Source: Desulfocurvus sp.
Lineage (GTDB): Bacteria; Desulfobacterota; Desulfovibrionia; Desulfovibrionales; Desulfovibrionaceae
Assembly: GCF_023230885.1 (NCBI RefSeq)
Contig: NZ_JALNWM010000067.1
Coordinates: 1 to 14,700 of the forward strand
Length of the DNA: 14,700 bases
Direction: 5' to 3'
Positions 1 through 7,862 of this stretch are shown here, in pieces. The first letter of the stretch is position 1. Each line of letters opens with the position of its first letter. Made by a program: the position numbers and the translations under genes. The notes under the pieces are model-generated. The model was not told where the DNA came from and did not search any database. It was given only the letters and a program-made list of their open reading frames with translations.

Positions 1-1032
1 ACCTCGGGCACCGTCCTGGCCGTGTGCTCCTGCACCATCCTGCCGCTGTTCGCGGGCATCTACCGCATGGGCGCGGGCCTGGGCCCGGCCACGGCCTTCC
101 TCTACTCCGGCCCGGCCATCAACGTCCTGGCCATCGTGCTCACCGCGCGCGTGCTGGGCCCGCAGATGGGCGCCGCCCGCGCCGTGGGCGCCATCGCCTT
201 CAGCGTGGTCATCGGCTTGGCCATGCACGTCATCTACCGCAACGAGGAAAAGCAGAAGGCCCTGCTCATGGCCGCCGCGCCCGCCCCCGGGGCGCAGCGC
301 CCCCTGTGGCAGACCGCCGTGTACTTCGCAGCCATGCTCGGCGTGCTGGTCTTCGCCAACTGGGGCGCCCCCGACCAGCCCCAGGGCCTGTGGCACGCCG
401 TTCACGCCGCCAAATGGCCCCTCACGGCGCTCTGCGCGGCGGGCCTGGGGGCCTGCCTGGTGGCCTGGTTCGGGCTGGCCTTGTGGAAGGTTCTGGCCGT
501 GGCCGGGGTCTGCGCCGCCCTGGGGCTGGCCCTGCCCCATGAGCCGTCCGCAGCCTTCGTGGCCGGGGTGGCCGGGTTGACCATCCTGACCAGCACCCGC
601 CAGGACGAGCTGGGCCGGTGGTTCGGGTCGAGCTGGGGTTTTGCCAGGCAGATCCTGCCGCTGCTGCTCTTGGGCGTGCTGGTGGCCGGGCTGCTGCTGG
701 GGAGCCCCGGCGGGGAGGGGCTGATGCCCTCGCAGTGGGTGGCCCGGGCCGTGGGCGGCAACTCCCTGGCGGCCAACTTCTTCGCCTCCTTCGCCGGGGC
801 CTTCATGTACTTCGCCACCCTGACCGAGGTGCCCATCCTCCAGGGGCTCATGGCCAACGGCATGGGCAACGGCCCGGCCCTGGCCCTGCTCCTGGCGGGC
901 CCGGCCCTCAGCCTGCCCAACATGCTGGTCATCCGCAGCGTCATGGGCACGCAAAAGACGGTGGTCTTCGTTTCCCTGGTGGTGGTCATGGCCACGGCCA
1001 GCGGCATGGTTTACGGCACACTCTGCCCCTAG
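1..1032 (+). CDS. DUF318/ArsP-type permease, 5' end missing
   Basis: The reading frame is open from the first base, so the true start lies upstream; 343 codons are visible. It is an integral inner-membrane permease of the PF03773 (ArsP_1, formerly DUF318/UPF0718) family. Near the visible N-terminus is the family signature AVCSCTILPLFAGIYRMGAG followed by GPATAFLYSGPAINVLA. The C-terminal half repeats the theme with TEVPI, GPALALLLAGPALSLPNMLV and a final hydrophobic helix. I count roughly eight hydrophobic segments. Characterised family members export organoarsenicals, but many homologues have no known substrate, and the CSC cysteines suggest thiol or metal(loid) chemistry. The stop codon overlaps the ribosome binding site of the next gene, which encodes a thioredoxin-fold protein, so the two are co-translated and probably act together. 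Family assignment is firm; substrate is unknown. Confidence 0.88.
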   Translation, partial: TSGTVLAVCSCTILPLFAGIYRMGAGLGPATAFLYSGPAINVLAIVLTARVLGPQMGAARAVGAIAFSVVIGLAMHVIYRNEEKQKALLMAAAPAPGAQRPLWQTAVYFAAMLGVLVFANWGAPDQPQGLWHAVHAAKWPLTALCAAGLGACLVAWFGLALWKVLAVAGVCAALGLALPHEPSAAFVAGVAGLTILTSTRQDELGRWFGSSWGFARQILPLLLLGVLVAGLLLGSPGGEGLMPSQWVARAVGGNSLAANFFASFAGAFMYFATLTEVPILQGLMANGMGNGPALALLLAGPALSLPNMLVIRSVMGTQKTVVFVSLVVVMATASGMVYGTLCP

Positions 1033-1041
1033 GAGGCCGTA

Positions 1042-1275
1042 ATGAGGGAGATCGGGATTCTGGGGCCGGGGTGCCCCCGCTGCGCGCGGCTGGCCGCCAA
1101 TGTCGAACTGGCCGTGGCCCGGACGGGGGTGCCCTGCCGCGTGGAACGGATCACGGACATGGCGCGGATCGCCGGATGCGGCGTGCTGCTGACCCCGGCG
1201 CTGATGGTGGACGGCTGGCTCAAGGCCGTCGGACGGGTGCCCTCGGTGGAGGAGATCGCCGGACTGCTCGCCTGA
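1042..1275 (+). CDS. Thioredoxin-fold redox-active disulfide protein
   Basis: A 77-residue cytoplasmic protein with no signal peptide. It begins MREIGILGPGCPRCARL, a short thioredoxin/glutaredoxin beta strand followed by the active-site CxxC (Cys11, Cys14). The cis-proline region TPALMVDG and the closing GRVPSVEEIAGLL are typical of the small 'redox-active disulfide protein 2' family (TIGR00412, thioredoxin_3). The ribosome site AGGAGG at 1031-1036 overlaps the stop codon of the permease and sits five bases before the ATG, so the start is clear. Proteins of this family commonly lie next to DUF318 permeases, often with an ArsR regulator; here no regulator is visible because the window starts inside the permease. 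A role in reducing or carrying thiol-bound substrate for the permease is inference. An extra cysteine pair (Cys33, Cys53) is also present. Confidence 0.88.
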   Translation: MREIGILGPGCPRCARLAANVELAVARTGVPCRVERITDMARIAGCGVLLTPALMVDGWLKAVGRVPSVEEIAGLLA

Positions 1276-1276
1276 C

Positions 1277-1298
1277 GGGCGGGGCCGGGGCCCCGCCC
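1277..1298. terminator. GC hairpin between convergent genes
   Basis: GGGCGGGGC and GCCCCGCCC form a perfect 9-bp stem with a 4-base loop, two bases after the stop of the thioredoxin-like gene and 15 bases beyond the stop of the giant minus-strand gene. Neither side has a T tract, so intrinsic termination is not proven; its position between converging transcripts favours a bidirectional terminator or an mRNA 3'-end stabiliser. Confidence 0.5.
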
Positions 1299-1312
1299 GC
1301 CGGCGGGCCGGG

Positions 1313-4300
1313 CTACTGGGTGCGCACGTTGCGCGTGCCGTTGGTCTGCACGGCGTAGCGCAGGACGTTGCGGAACAGCCCGCCGCCCAGGTCGGTGGAG
1401 CTGTCGATGACGAACTTGCCGTAGTTGCCCTCGGTGGTCCTGAAGGCATAGACCTGCCCCGTGGTCACCGGGTCGCCCGTCAGGGCGCCGTAGCCGCCCT
1501 CGGGGGCCTCGACAAGCCCCTCGAAGCTGCCCCCCACCGTCTGGAAGGTCGCCGCGTTCTCGCTCCACAGGGAGTTGCCCTCGAAGCCCAGGTCGGCCGT
1601 GCCCGAGGCGGGCAGGCTCTGGGCCCCGGTCTCGAAGTCCAGGCCCCTGGTGGGCGGGGCGGTATTCTTCTCGATGGTGGCCGTGCGCACGGTGATGGCC
1701 GAGGCCGAGGCCACGCCGCCGCTGTCCAGCACATCGCCCGCGCCGGGCTGGGTCGGGGTCCGCTCGTCGCGGGCGGTGCGGATCTCGTCCACCACGGTCA
1801 TGGGCAGGCCGCTGGCCTCGGCGATTTCCGGCGAGAGGGTGGCGTAGAGCAGGTTGCCGCGCAGGTTGCGCAGCTTCATGACCCCGTCCTCGGGCACGAA
1901 GGTCATGGTCGTGCGGCCGCTGGTGGCCTGCTGCTGGCCGGTGGTGCGCGGGATCTGCTTCTTGTCCCACTTGGTTTCCACCGTGGCGTAGCCCTTGGCC
2001 ACGGTGATGCGGTTCACATAGATGCGCAGCTCGATGGCGCTGAACATGTCGAAGTCGAAGCGCACGCCCTCTTCCAGGAACACGCGGTTGCCCAGGTAGT
2101 CGCGCGAGATGACCCGGGCGAAGGCCGCCGCGTCCTGGGCCTCGTAGGCCTCGGCCAGGGCCCTGATGGCCGCCAGGACCAGCTGGTTGTAGTCCACGTT
2201 CTCGTAGACCACCGGGCCGCCGGGCAGCAGCCGCAGGGTCACGTCCTCGCGGGTGCCGCCGCGCTTGAGGGTCACATAGAAGTCGTAGCGCTGGCCCGCT
2301 GCGGGCAGGAACTCGAAGCGGATGTCGCGCGACACGGGCATGGCGTCCCAGGTGCGGGCGCCGTCGGTGGACAGCAGCATGCCCTCGACGCCATCGACCT
2401 CGGACAGGGTGGCCTCCACGCGGATGCGCCCGTTCTCCAGCTCGTCGCGGGTCACGGTCACGCCGCCGGAGAAGGAATCCACGCGCCGCGAGTTCACCCG
2501 CAGGTCCAGCACATAGTACATGGCCTGGGCGGCCAGGTCCTCGGCGGCCTCCTGGGCGGCCTTGTCGGCGGCGGCCTGCCGGGCGGCCTGCTCGGCCAGG
2601 GCCTGGGCCTGGGCCTTGGCGTCGCGCTCCATTTGCAGGTGCGCCGCGCGCATGGTCACGGCCTCGTCCAGGCGTTCGAGCAGCTTGGCGTACTCCCGGC
2701 CCACCTCGCTGGTGCGCATGGCCTCGGGTTCCAGCTTGAAGTTGGCGTCCACGGCGAACCAGTCCCGGGGCGCCTTCTTCACGGCCACGGGCAGCACGGC
2801 GGCCACGGCCTCCAGGCCCCTGGCCCAGTCCTCGCCGTCGGTGTGGGGGATGTCCCGGGCCAGGGCCCGGGCCTTGATCACGTCCGTGAGGTAGACGACG
2901 CCCCCGCCGTAGACCATGTTCTTCTCCCGCGCCGGGGTGGCCTCGGCCATCTTCGAGAGCTCCGTGGCCCAGGTCACCGCGCCGGGGAAATAGCGCGAGA
3001 CGAAGCCCCATTGCGGGTAGGCCTGCAAGCGCTTCAGCCAGTCCTGGCCGTACTCGCGCAACTGCGCGGCGTCCATGTAGTGCGGGTAGGGTTCCAGGGC
3101 CAGGGCCTCACCCCCGGGGCCCGACACGGCGAAGGGCAGCAGGCGGCCCTCCTGATCCATGCGCAGGATCTGGTCGCCCCCGCGCAGGGTGCGCAGGAAT
3201 TCTTCCATCTCCTTGTGCTTGGCGCCGAGGAAGGCGATGTCCTGCTCCAGGTTGGAGTTGTTGGTCCGCGCGCGCCGCGCGTAGCCCGCGAGGTTGACGC
3301 GCCAGGCGGCGGCCACCGACCGCGCCCGGTCCAGGATCTCCTCCAGGGCCCGTTCGCGCTCCCGGAACCGCGTGGCCGTCTGCGGGCCGAGCAGGGCCTC
3401 GATGTAGTCCATGTCCTCGTCGGTGAACACCTGGTCGCGCTCGTTCTTGCGCTCCTCCAGCCGCTTCTTGAGCCAGGCGACGAACTGGTCGGCCTGGTCG
3501 ATGGGCGCGGCCAGGGCCTCCAGCCCGCCGTCGGAAACCAGCTGCGACGAGAGGGAGGACGCGGCCATCCGCAGTCGGTGGACGACCTCCTGCAGGTCCA
3601 TGCTGGAGCCGTCGCCAAAGGTGCCCACGGCGGTGTGCATCTCAAGCTCGTAGGTCGGCGCGGGGCGCTCCCAGAACTTGTCCGGAGCCATTTCCAGCGG
3701 GGTGGCGATGGAGGCCATGAAACGGTTGTAGCGCTCCGCGCGCCCGCTCCAGTAGGCCGTAAGATCGTAGAACCCCCGGCCCTTCTCGCTCAGTTCGTCG
3801 GACAGGGCCTTCACGGTGGCCAGGTCGTTATCCCGCCATTTCCGCATGTCGCCCTCGACGGCGGAGCGCTGGCTGTTGTCGGGCTGCGCCTTGCGCACGA
3901 CCTCCAGGGCCTCGTCGTAGAACGCGTTGATCTCGGCGCCGAGTTCCGCCACGGCCTGCTCCTGCAGGGCCTGCGCCCCCCCCGAGTCGCCCACGTTGTA
4001 GGCGTCGAGCACCTGGGCCTCGACCTCGGCCATCCGGGCCGTGGCGCTCTCGATGGGGTAGCGCTTGATATAGGCTTTGACATCCTGGTAGTCCGCCAGG
4101 TGCTGGTCGTACTGGCTGCCCCAGGGCCTGCCCGCGCCATCCGTGGCGGTGGAGGTGCGCGCCAGCTCGGCGTTGTGGGCCCGGGCCTGCTCGTCCATCT
4201 TCGCCAGCTTCTTTTCGTATTCGGTGAGCTCCTGGGCGTGGATGGTCGGCGCGTCGACCTGGAGGTTGCGCAGCAGCACCGACCAGCGCCCGGACTCGGA

Positions 4301-5458
4301 CTCCAGCTCGGAGTGCAGGTCGAAGGCGTCGGCCATATAGGCCCGCGCGGCGGCCTGGTTCAGCTCCCGGATCATCCGCGTCCCGGTCTGCTGGTAGGCG
4401 GGCAGGTTGATGAGGGCGGGCTTGTCCAGGGCTGCGGAAATCCTGGCCATTTCGCTGCGGGAGCCCTCGAGCAGCGCGCGGTATCTGGGCAGCTCCTCTC
4501 GGGCCGCCTTCGCGGCGGTGTACAGTTGCAAAAGCCGGGGCAGGTCGTTGCCCGTAAAGGCCTTCATCTTGGCCACGAATTCCTCGAACCTGGCGTTCTC
4601 CTGGCGCAGGCGGGCCTCCTGGTAGCGGACCCGGGCCTGCTTGTTCACGTCGGCCAGCAGCGTGCGGATCCAGCCCCGGGCCGTGTTGCGCAGCTCGCCG
4701 GTCAGGGCCAGGGTTTCCTCGTCCTGGGCGCTGGTCATGCCCAGGGAGGCGAGATACGAAGCCCAGCTCTGCTCGGGCCACTCCTCGCCCAGGTGGGTGG
4801 TCACATAGCTCTTGACCAGGCCGCGCACCGCCTCGTTGGTCACGATGTAGTCGTTGAAGAAGTAGTCCACGGTGTCGGAGGTGATGCTGATCTGGGCCGG
4901 GGAGTCGGGCGTGATCGCGCCGATGAGCCGCCGGTCGCGCTCCACCGTGCCGTAGAGGGCCTCGATGTCGCGCGCGGCGCCCGTGGACTGCACGAGCAGG
5001 TGCGACTCGTAGGCCGCCTTGGCCGCCGCCCACACGGCCGAGACCGCCGGGTTGTTCAGCTTGCCCACGGCGGCGTCGGCCATTTCGATGGCCGCCTGGT
5101 CGTAGTTGCCCGCCCCGAGCTGCGTGGCCACGCTCTGCACGGTGTCTATGAGCCCGGTGAACTCGGTGACCTTGTCGTACACCGGCCCGTAGTCCTTGAG
5201 CCCCTTGAGGGCCTCCAGGCCGCCCAGTTGGGTCAGCAGCCAGTCCGAAGCCTCGTCCTTGACCACGCTTTTGGCGGCGTCGGTGACGCTCTTGCTTTCG
5301 GCGGCGGCCTGGGTGAACGACAGGCCGAGCCCGGCGATCTTGTCCGCCGTTTCGGCGGCCCGGGCCGGGCCGCCCGCCAGCAGGAGGCCCCAGGCCAGGG
5401 CCAGGAGCAGGGCCGGGAACAGGCGCGCGCGGCGCCCGGAGCAACGGGGTCTGGTCAT
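1313..5458 (-). CDS. Giant secreted helical envelope protein, 1381 aa
   Basis: I do not recognise this protein. The start at 5458 is chosen because GAGAGGAA lies eight bases upstream; an in-frame ATG 13 codons earlier lies inside the preceding gene. Residues 1-34 are a classical signal peptide (RR-rich n-region, FPALLLALAWGLLLAGG, cleavage near ARA|A). About residues 40-930 are mostly helical, polar and charged, with heptad-like stretches such as RYQEARLRQENARFEEFVAKM. Around 935-980 is an Ala/Gln/Glu coiled coil, then a beta-rich part with a single Asp-box-like motif STDGARTWDAMP near residue 1026. Residues about 1085-1205 look NTF2-like and resemble the lipoprotein encoded just upstream. 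The last 140 residues are another beta domain with QVYAFRTTEGNYGKFVI. No transmembrane segment follows the signal peptide, so it should be periplasmic or surface-exposed. It is the last gene of a three-gene operon. A structural or scaffold role fits better than an enzymatic one, but function is unknown. Confidence 0.85.
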   Translation of the reverse strand: MTRPRCSGRRARLFPALLLALAWGLLLAGGPARAAETADKIAGLGLSFTQAAAESKSVTDAAKSVVKDEASDWLLTQLGGLEALKGLKDYGPVYDKVTEFTGLIDTVQSVATQLGAGNYDQAAIEMADAAVGKLNNPAVSAVWAAAKAAYESHLLVQSTGAARDIEALYGTVERDRRLIGAITPDSPAQISITSDTVDYFFNDYIVTNEAVRGLVKSYVTTHLGEEWPEQSWASYLASLGMTSAQDEETLALTGELRNTARGWIRTLLADVNKQARVRYQEARLRQENARFEEFVAKMKAFTGNDLPRLLQLYTAAKAAREELPRYRALLEGSRSEMARISAALDKPALINLPAYQQTGTRMIRELNQAAARAYMADAFDLHSELESESGRWSVLLRNLQVDAPTIHAQELTEYEKKLAKMDEQARAHNAELARTSTATDGAGRPWGSQYDQHLADYQDVKAYIKRYPIESATARMAEVEAQVLDAYNVGDSGGAQALQEQAVAELGAEINAFYDEALEVVRKAQPDNSQRSAVEGDMRKWRDNDLATVKALSDELSEKGRGFYDLTAYWSGRAERYNRFMASIATPLEMAPDKFWERPAPTYELEMHTAVGTFGDGSSMDLQEVVHRLRMAASSLSSQLVSDGGLEALAAPIDQADQFVAWLKKRLEERKNERDQVFTDEDMDYIEALLGPQTATRFRERERALEEILDRARSVAAAWRVNLAGYARRARTNNSNLEQDIAFLGAKHKEMEEFLRTLRGGDQILRMDQEGRLLPFAVSGPGGEALALEPYPHYMDAAQLREYGQDWLKRLQAYPQWGFVSRYFPGAVTWATELSKMAEATPAREKNMVYGGGVVYLTDVIKARALARDIPHTDGEDWARGLEAVAAVLPVAVKKAPRDWFAVDANFKLEPEAMRTSEVGREYAKLLERLDEAVTMRAAHLQMERDAKAQAQALAEQAARQAAADKAAQEAAEDLAAQAMYYVLDLRVNSRRVDSFSGGVTVTRDELENGRIRVEATLSEVDGVEGMLLSTDGARTWDAMPVSRDIRFEFLPAAGQRYDFYVTLKRGGTREDVTLRLLPGGPVVYENVDYNQLVLAAIRALAEAYEAQDAAAFARVISRDYLGNRVFLEEGVRFDFDMFSAIELRIYVNRITVAKGYATVETKWDKKQIPRTTGQQQATSGRTTMTFVPEDGVMKLRNLRGNLLYATLSPEIAEASGLPMTVVDEIRTARDERTPTQPGAGDVLDSGGVASASAITVRTATIEKNTAPPTRGLDFETGAQSLPASGTADLGFEGNSLWSENAATFQTVGGSFEGLVEAPEGGYGALTGDPVTTGQVYAFRTTEGNYGKFVIDSSTDLGGGLFRNVLRYAVQTNGTRNVRTQ

Positions 5459-5466
5459 ATGCGGCG

Positions 5467-5474
5467 TTCCTCTC
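5467..5474 (-). promoter_or_regulatory. Ribosome binding site of giant envelope gene
   Basis: Read on the minus strand this is GAGAGGAA, eight bases before the ATG at 5456-5458 and just after the stop of the lipoprotein gene. It decides the start: the earlier in-frame ATG at 5497 lies within the lipoprotein coding region and would put residues ahead of the otherwise well-formed signal peptide. Confidence 0.65.
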
Positions 5475-5477
5475 GCG

Positions 5478-5933
5478 TCAGAACGGGTTGTCGCCACTCA
5501 TGCGGGTCAGCAGCCAGCGGCCCTGCGCGGGGGCGAGCACGAACTCCGTGCGCCCCCGGGCCAGGGCCTGGCCGCCCGGGGTCTGGGATTTCCTGGTCCA
5601 GGTGAACGCCACGGCCACGGCGCCCCCGCCCGCCGGCAGCACCCGGTCGACGAAGGTTTCGTACTGCACGGCCTGTTCGGCGTTGCGGGCGCGGTCCACC
5701 CGGTCCAGGAAGGCCGGGCGCAGCGGCGCGAAATCCGGGGCAACCAGGGCGGCGAAGGCGTCCATGGTCCCCAGGGAGTAGGCGTCCAGCACGGCGCGCA
5801 CGGCCTCGTGGGCCTCCTCGCGCGCCCCGGGGGACACGGGCGCGCCGGGCTCGACCCGCCCGGCGCAGCCGGGCAGGGCGGTCCAGAGCACCAGGGCCAG
5901 GGCCAGGCACAGGGTGAAAAAACGTCCGGACAT
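5478..5933 (-). CDS. NTF2-like outer-membrane lipoprotein, 151 aa
   Basis: The protein begins MSGRFFTLCLALALVLWTALPGC: a short basic n-region, a hydrophobic core and an LPGC lipobox with the lipidated cysteine at residue 23. Residue +2 is Ala, not Asp, which by the usual Lol rule predicts the outer membrane. The mature part (about residues 35-151) has an NTF2/SnoaL-like pattern: a helix EAVRAVLDAYSLGTMDAFAALV, a helical middle, then beta strands VAVAFTWTRK and RTEFVLAPAQGRWLLTRM. This pattern closely resembles residues 1085-1205 of the giant protein encoded next. The start ATG shares one base with the stop of the barrel gene (TGATG at 5931-5935), implying translational coupling. It ends 19 bases before the giant gene's ATG. 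I infer an accessory that links the barrel and the giant protein; a ligand is not known. Confidence 0.85.
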   Translation of the reverse strand: MSGRFFTLCLALALVLWTALPGCAGRVEPGAPVSPGAREEAHEAVRAVLDAYSLGTMDAFAALVAPDFAPLRPAFLDRVDRARNAEQAVQYETFVDRVLPAGGGAVAVAFTWTRKSQTPGGQALARGRTEFVLAPAQGRWLLTRMSGDNPF

Positions 5934-7678
5934 CAGAAGTTGCTCACAAAGCGCAGCACATAGCGGGCCTCGGAATAGTCCTGGCCCGCGGTGTCGTACT
6001 CGTAGTCGTTGTGTTCGCCACGCAGGCTGACCACCGTGCTGCGCTGCTTGTCCAGCCGGTAGGCGAACTCCAGAAACCGGGTGTTGATCTGATAGTCCTG
6101 GGCCGCGCCCGTGTTGGCGGCGTCCTGCAGGTTGTAGCCGAAACTCATGGTCAGCGGCTCGGCCAGCTCGTAACGGCCGTTGAGGGTCAGGCCGTGGTGC
6201 ATGTCCTGCCCCTCGGCGGCCTGGTTGGCGCGCACGTTGCCCACATATCCGGCGGCCAGGTAGAGGCGGCGGTCCCACACGGTGAAGTCGCGGCTCAGGT
6301 TCGCGCCGTAGCGCCAGGAATCCTCGTCGTTCACGGTGGCGGGGCGCGCGGTGAAATGGCGCATCTCCAGGAAGGCGCCCAGGGCGGCCTCCCACATGCG
6401 CGTGTTGGCCGCAAGGCCCACGGTGACGGTGGTGGAGTCCGCGCTGTTGGCCGTGTCGTCGGAGTCCTTGCGCTGGTGGTTCAGGTAGGGCCGCAGGGAG
6501 AGCTCGCGGTACTCCTCGAAGGGCCGGGAGGTCAGGGACAGGTACTTTTCGTCGTAGCGGGTGCGGTAGGTCCGGTCGCTGCCCGGCAGGTCGTCCCAGT
6601 ACCAGTTCTGGGACACGGTCAGCGTGTTGGCGGGATTCAGGCGCCAGTCGGCGCTGACCATGTGCTGCTGCTTGTCGCTGGAGGCCGAGCCCACCAGGGT
6701 CCGGTAGCCGGGGTCCACCCGGTAGGCCAGGTAGCGCAGGTCCCAGATGTTCTTGTGGCGGTAGCCGGGCATGACCCGCCAGGCCGTGCCGTACAGGCGA
6801 CGGTCGGAAACGTCCTCGTCGGCGATGTATCCGCTGCGCGCGGCCTCGAAGACCACGAAGGCCCCGTTGCGCAGGCGCAGCTCGCCGTCCACTCCGGCGA
6901 CGATGTTGTCCTGGTCCGTGGCCGAGGGGTCGTTCTCCAGGGACGCGGAGTCGTCCTCCACGGACACGGCCTGCGCGCCCAGGCGCAGCACGGACACGGA
7001 CGGATGGTCCTGCAGGGGCGTCACGTCGGCCTTGGCCCCGTAGACGTTGCGCTGATAGAGCCCCCGGCCCGACTCGTAGGTCCGAGCCACCACGGCCTTG
7101 GTGCGCAGGGGCTCGGCGGGGGCCAGCTCCACGTTCAGGCCCTCCAGGCTGGAGCCCATGACGAACTGGCTGAAGTCGGAGTAGAAGTTGCCGAACTCGA
7201 CGAGATTCTCGTCGTTGAACACGCTCAGGTTCAACTGCTTGAGCACCACGGCGTTGCGCTCTTCCATACGCTGGTTGTCGGTCTTGCGCAGGTTGGCCTC
7301 GCCCTGGAACTGGTAGTCCGCGAAAAGCCGCTCGAAGACGCGCAGGTCCAGTTCCAGCAGGTGGTCCTTGTTGTCGTCGCGATAGAACGATTTGGCCTGG
7401 TTGCCGCGCACGGAGGAATACTCGCCCTGCACGGCCACACGCCCGGTGATCATGCCCGAGCGCTCGGGGCCGTACTGGCCGTAGGCGCCGAAGTCGAACA
7501 GGTCGTGCAGGCGCTGGGCCGCCGTGAACGAGGGCACGACCTTGGGCGCGTCGGCCCCGCCGTCCGCGCCGTTGCCAAGGAAGATGATCTCCGCGCCCCA
7601 CCCCGGGCGCGCCACGGCAAGCACGACCAACGCCGCGGCGACAACCATCCGTGCCCATGCGCCACATACTGTCTGCAT
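5933..7678 (-). CDS. Outer-membrane beta-barrel protein, 581 aa
   Basis: The first gene of the envelope operon. Residues 1-29 form a signal peptide (MQTVCGAWARMVVAAALVVL, cleavage near GWGA|E). The mature chain consists almost entirely of alternating polar/hydrophobic strands rich in Tyr, Trp, Asp and Asn, separated by charged loops or short turns. It ends in Phe after RYVLRFVSNF, the classic C-terminal strand recognised by the BAM complex. I estimate 16 or more strands, so a medium-to-large barrel without an obvious plug domain. No porin, TonB-receptor or usher signature is recognisable; a polysaccharide-export or multihaem-cytochrome barrel (AlgE- or MtrB-like) is possible but unsupported. 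The start is placed at the ATG before the signal peptide although no strong Shine-Dalgarno precedes it; Met11 is an alternative. The frame remains open far upstream to 8281, but that extension has no family character. Confidence 0.82.
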   Translation of the reverse strand: MQTVCGAWARMVVAAALVVLAVARPGWGAEIIFLGNGADGGADAPKVVPSFTAAQRLHDLFDFGAYGQYGPERSGMITGRVAVQGEYSSVRGNQAKSFYRDDNKDHLLELDLRVFERLFADYQFQGEANLRKTDNQRMEERNAVVLKQLNLSVFNDENLVEFGNFYSDFSQFVMGSSLEGLNVELAPAEPLRTKAVVARTYESGRGLYQRNVYGAKADVTPLQDHPSVSVLRLGAQAVSVEDDSASLENDPSATDQDNIVAGVDGELRLRNGAFVVFEAARSGYIADEDVSDRRLYGTAWRVMPGYRHKNIWDLRYLAYRVDPGYRTLVGSASSDKQQHMVSADWRLNPANTLTVSQNWYWDDLPGSDRTYRTRYDEKYLSLTSRPFEEYRELSLRPYLNHQRKDSDDTANSADSTTVTVGLAANTRMWEAALGAFLEMRHFTARPATVNDEDSWRYGANLSRDFTVWDRRLYLAAGYVGNVRANQAAEGQDMHHGLTLNGRYELAEPLTMSFGYNLQDAANTGAAQDYQINTRFLEFAYRLDKQRSTVVSLRGEHNDYEYDTAGQDYSEARYVLRFVSNF

Positions 7679-7716
7679 AAACGACCCGTGCGGTTTGCTG
7701 GTTGGTGGTACGCCCT

Positions 7717-7759
7717 GCGGGCACCGCCCGCGTTGCGGCCCGCCCCCCGCGCAACGCGG
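7717..7759 (-). promoter_or_regulatory. Alternative hairpins in barrel-operon leader
   Basis: Two inverted repeats overlap here. The outer one pairs CCGCGTTGCG (7728-7737) with CGCAACGCGG (7750-7759), a perfect 10-bp stem with a 12-base loop. The second pairs GCGGGC (7717-7722) with GCCCGC (7726-7731), a 6-bp stem with a 3-base loop. They share bases 7728-7731, so only one can form at a time. They lie 39-81 bases upstream of the barrel ATG, in the probable 5' untranslated region. An attenuator-like switch or a protein operator are both possible. Confidence 0.4.
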
Positions 7760-7833
7760 CCCTTCGGGAGCGGTCCTGGCTTTGTCCCGGGCACCGCGTC
7801 CGGCGTGAGGCGTCTGGCCGGGGGACATGGGGA

Positions 7834-7862
7834 AAATTATTGCGTTTTCAATCCCAGGTAAA
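7834..7862 (-). promoter_or_regulatory. Candidate promoter of the envelope operon
   Basis: This is an isolated AT-rich patch in GC-rich surroundings. On the minus strand TTTACC (7857-7862) is followed after 17 bases by TAATTT (7834-7839); an overlapping AATAAT (7836-7841) matches the -10 consensus at five of six positions but with a 15-base spacer. Transcription from here would give a leader of about 150 bases before the barrel gene. Based only on resemblance to sigma-70 boxes. Confidence 0.35.

Noticed and set aside
2633..5605. A 990-codon open frame on the plus strand opposite the giant gene
   Set aside because: Gly/Val/His/Arg-rich low-complexity translation with no domain, start signal or export pattern; it is the antisense shadow of a well-supported secreted protein in GC-rich DNA.
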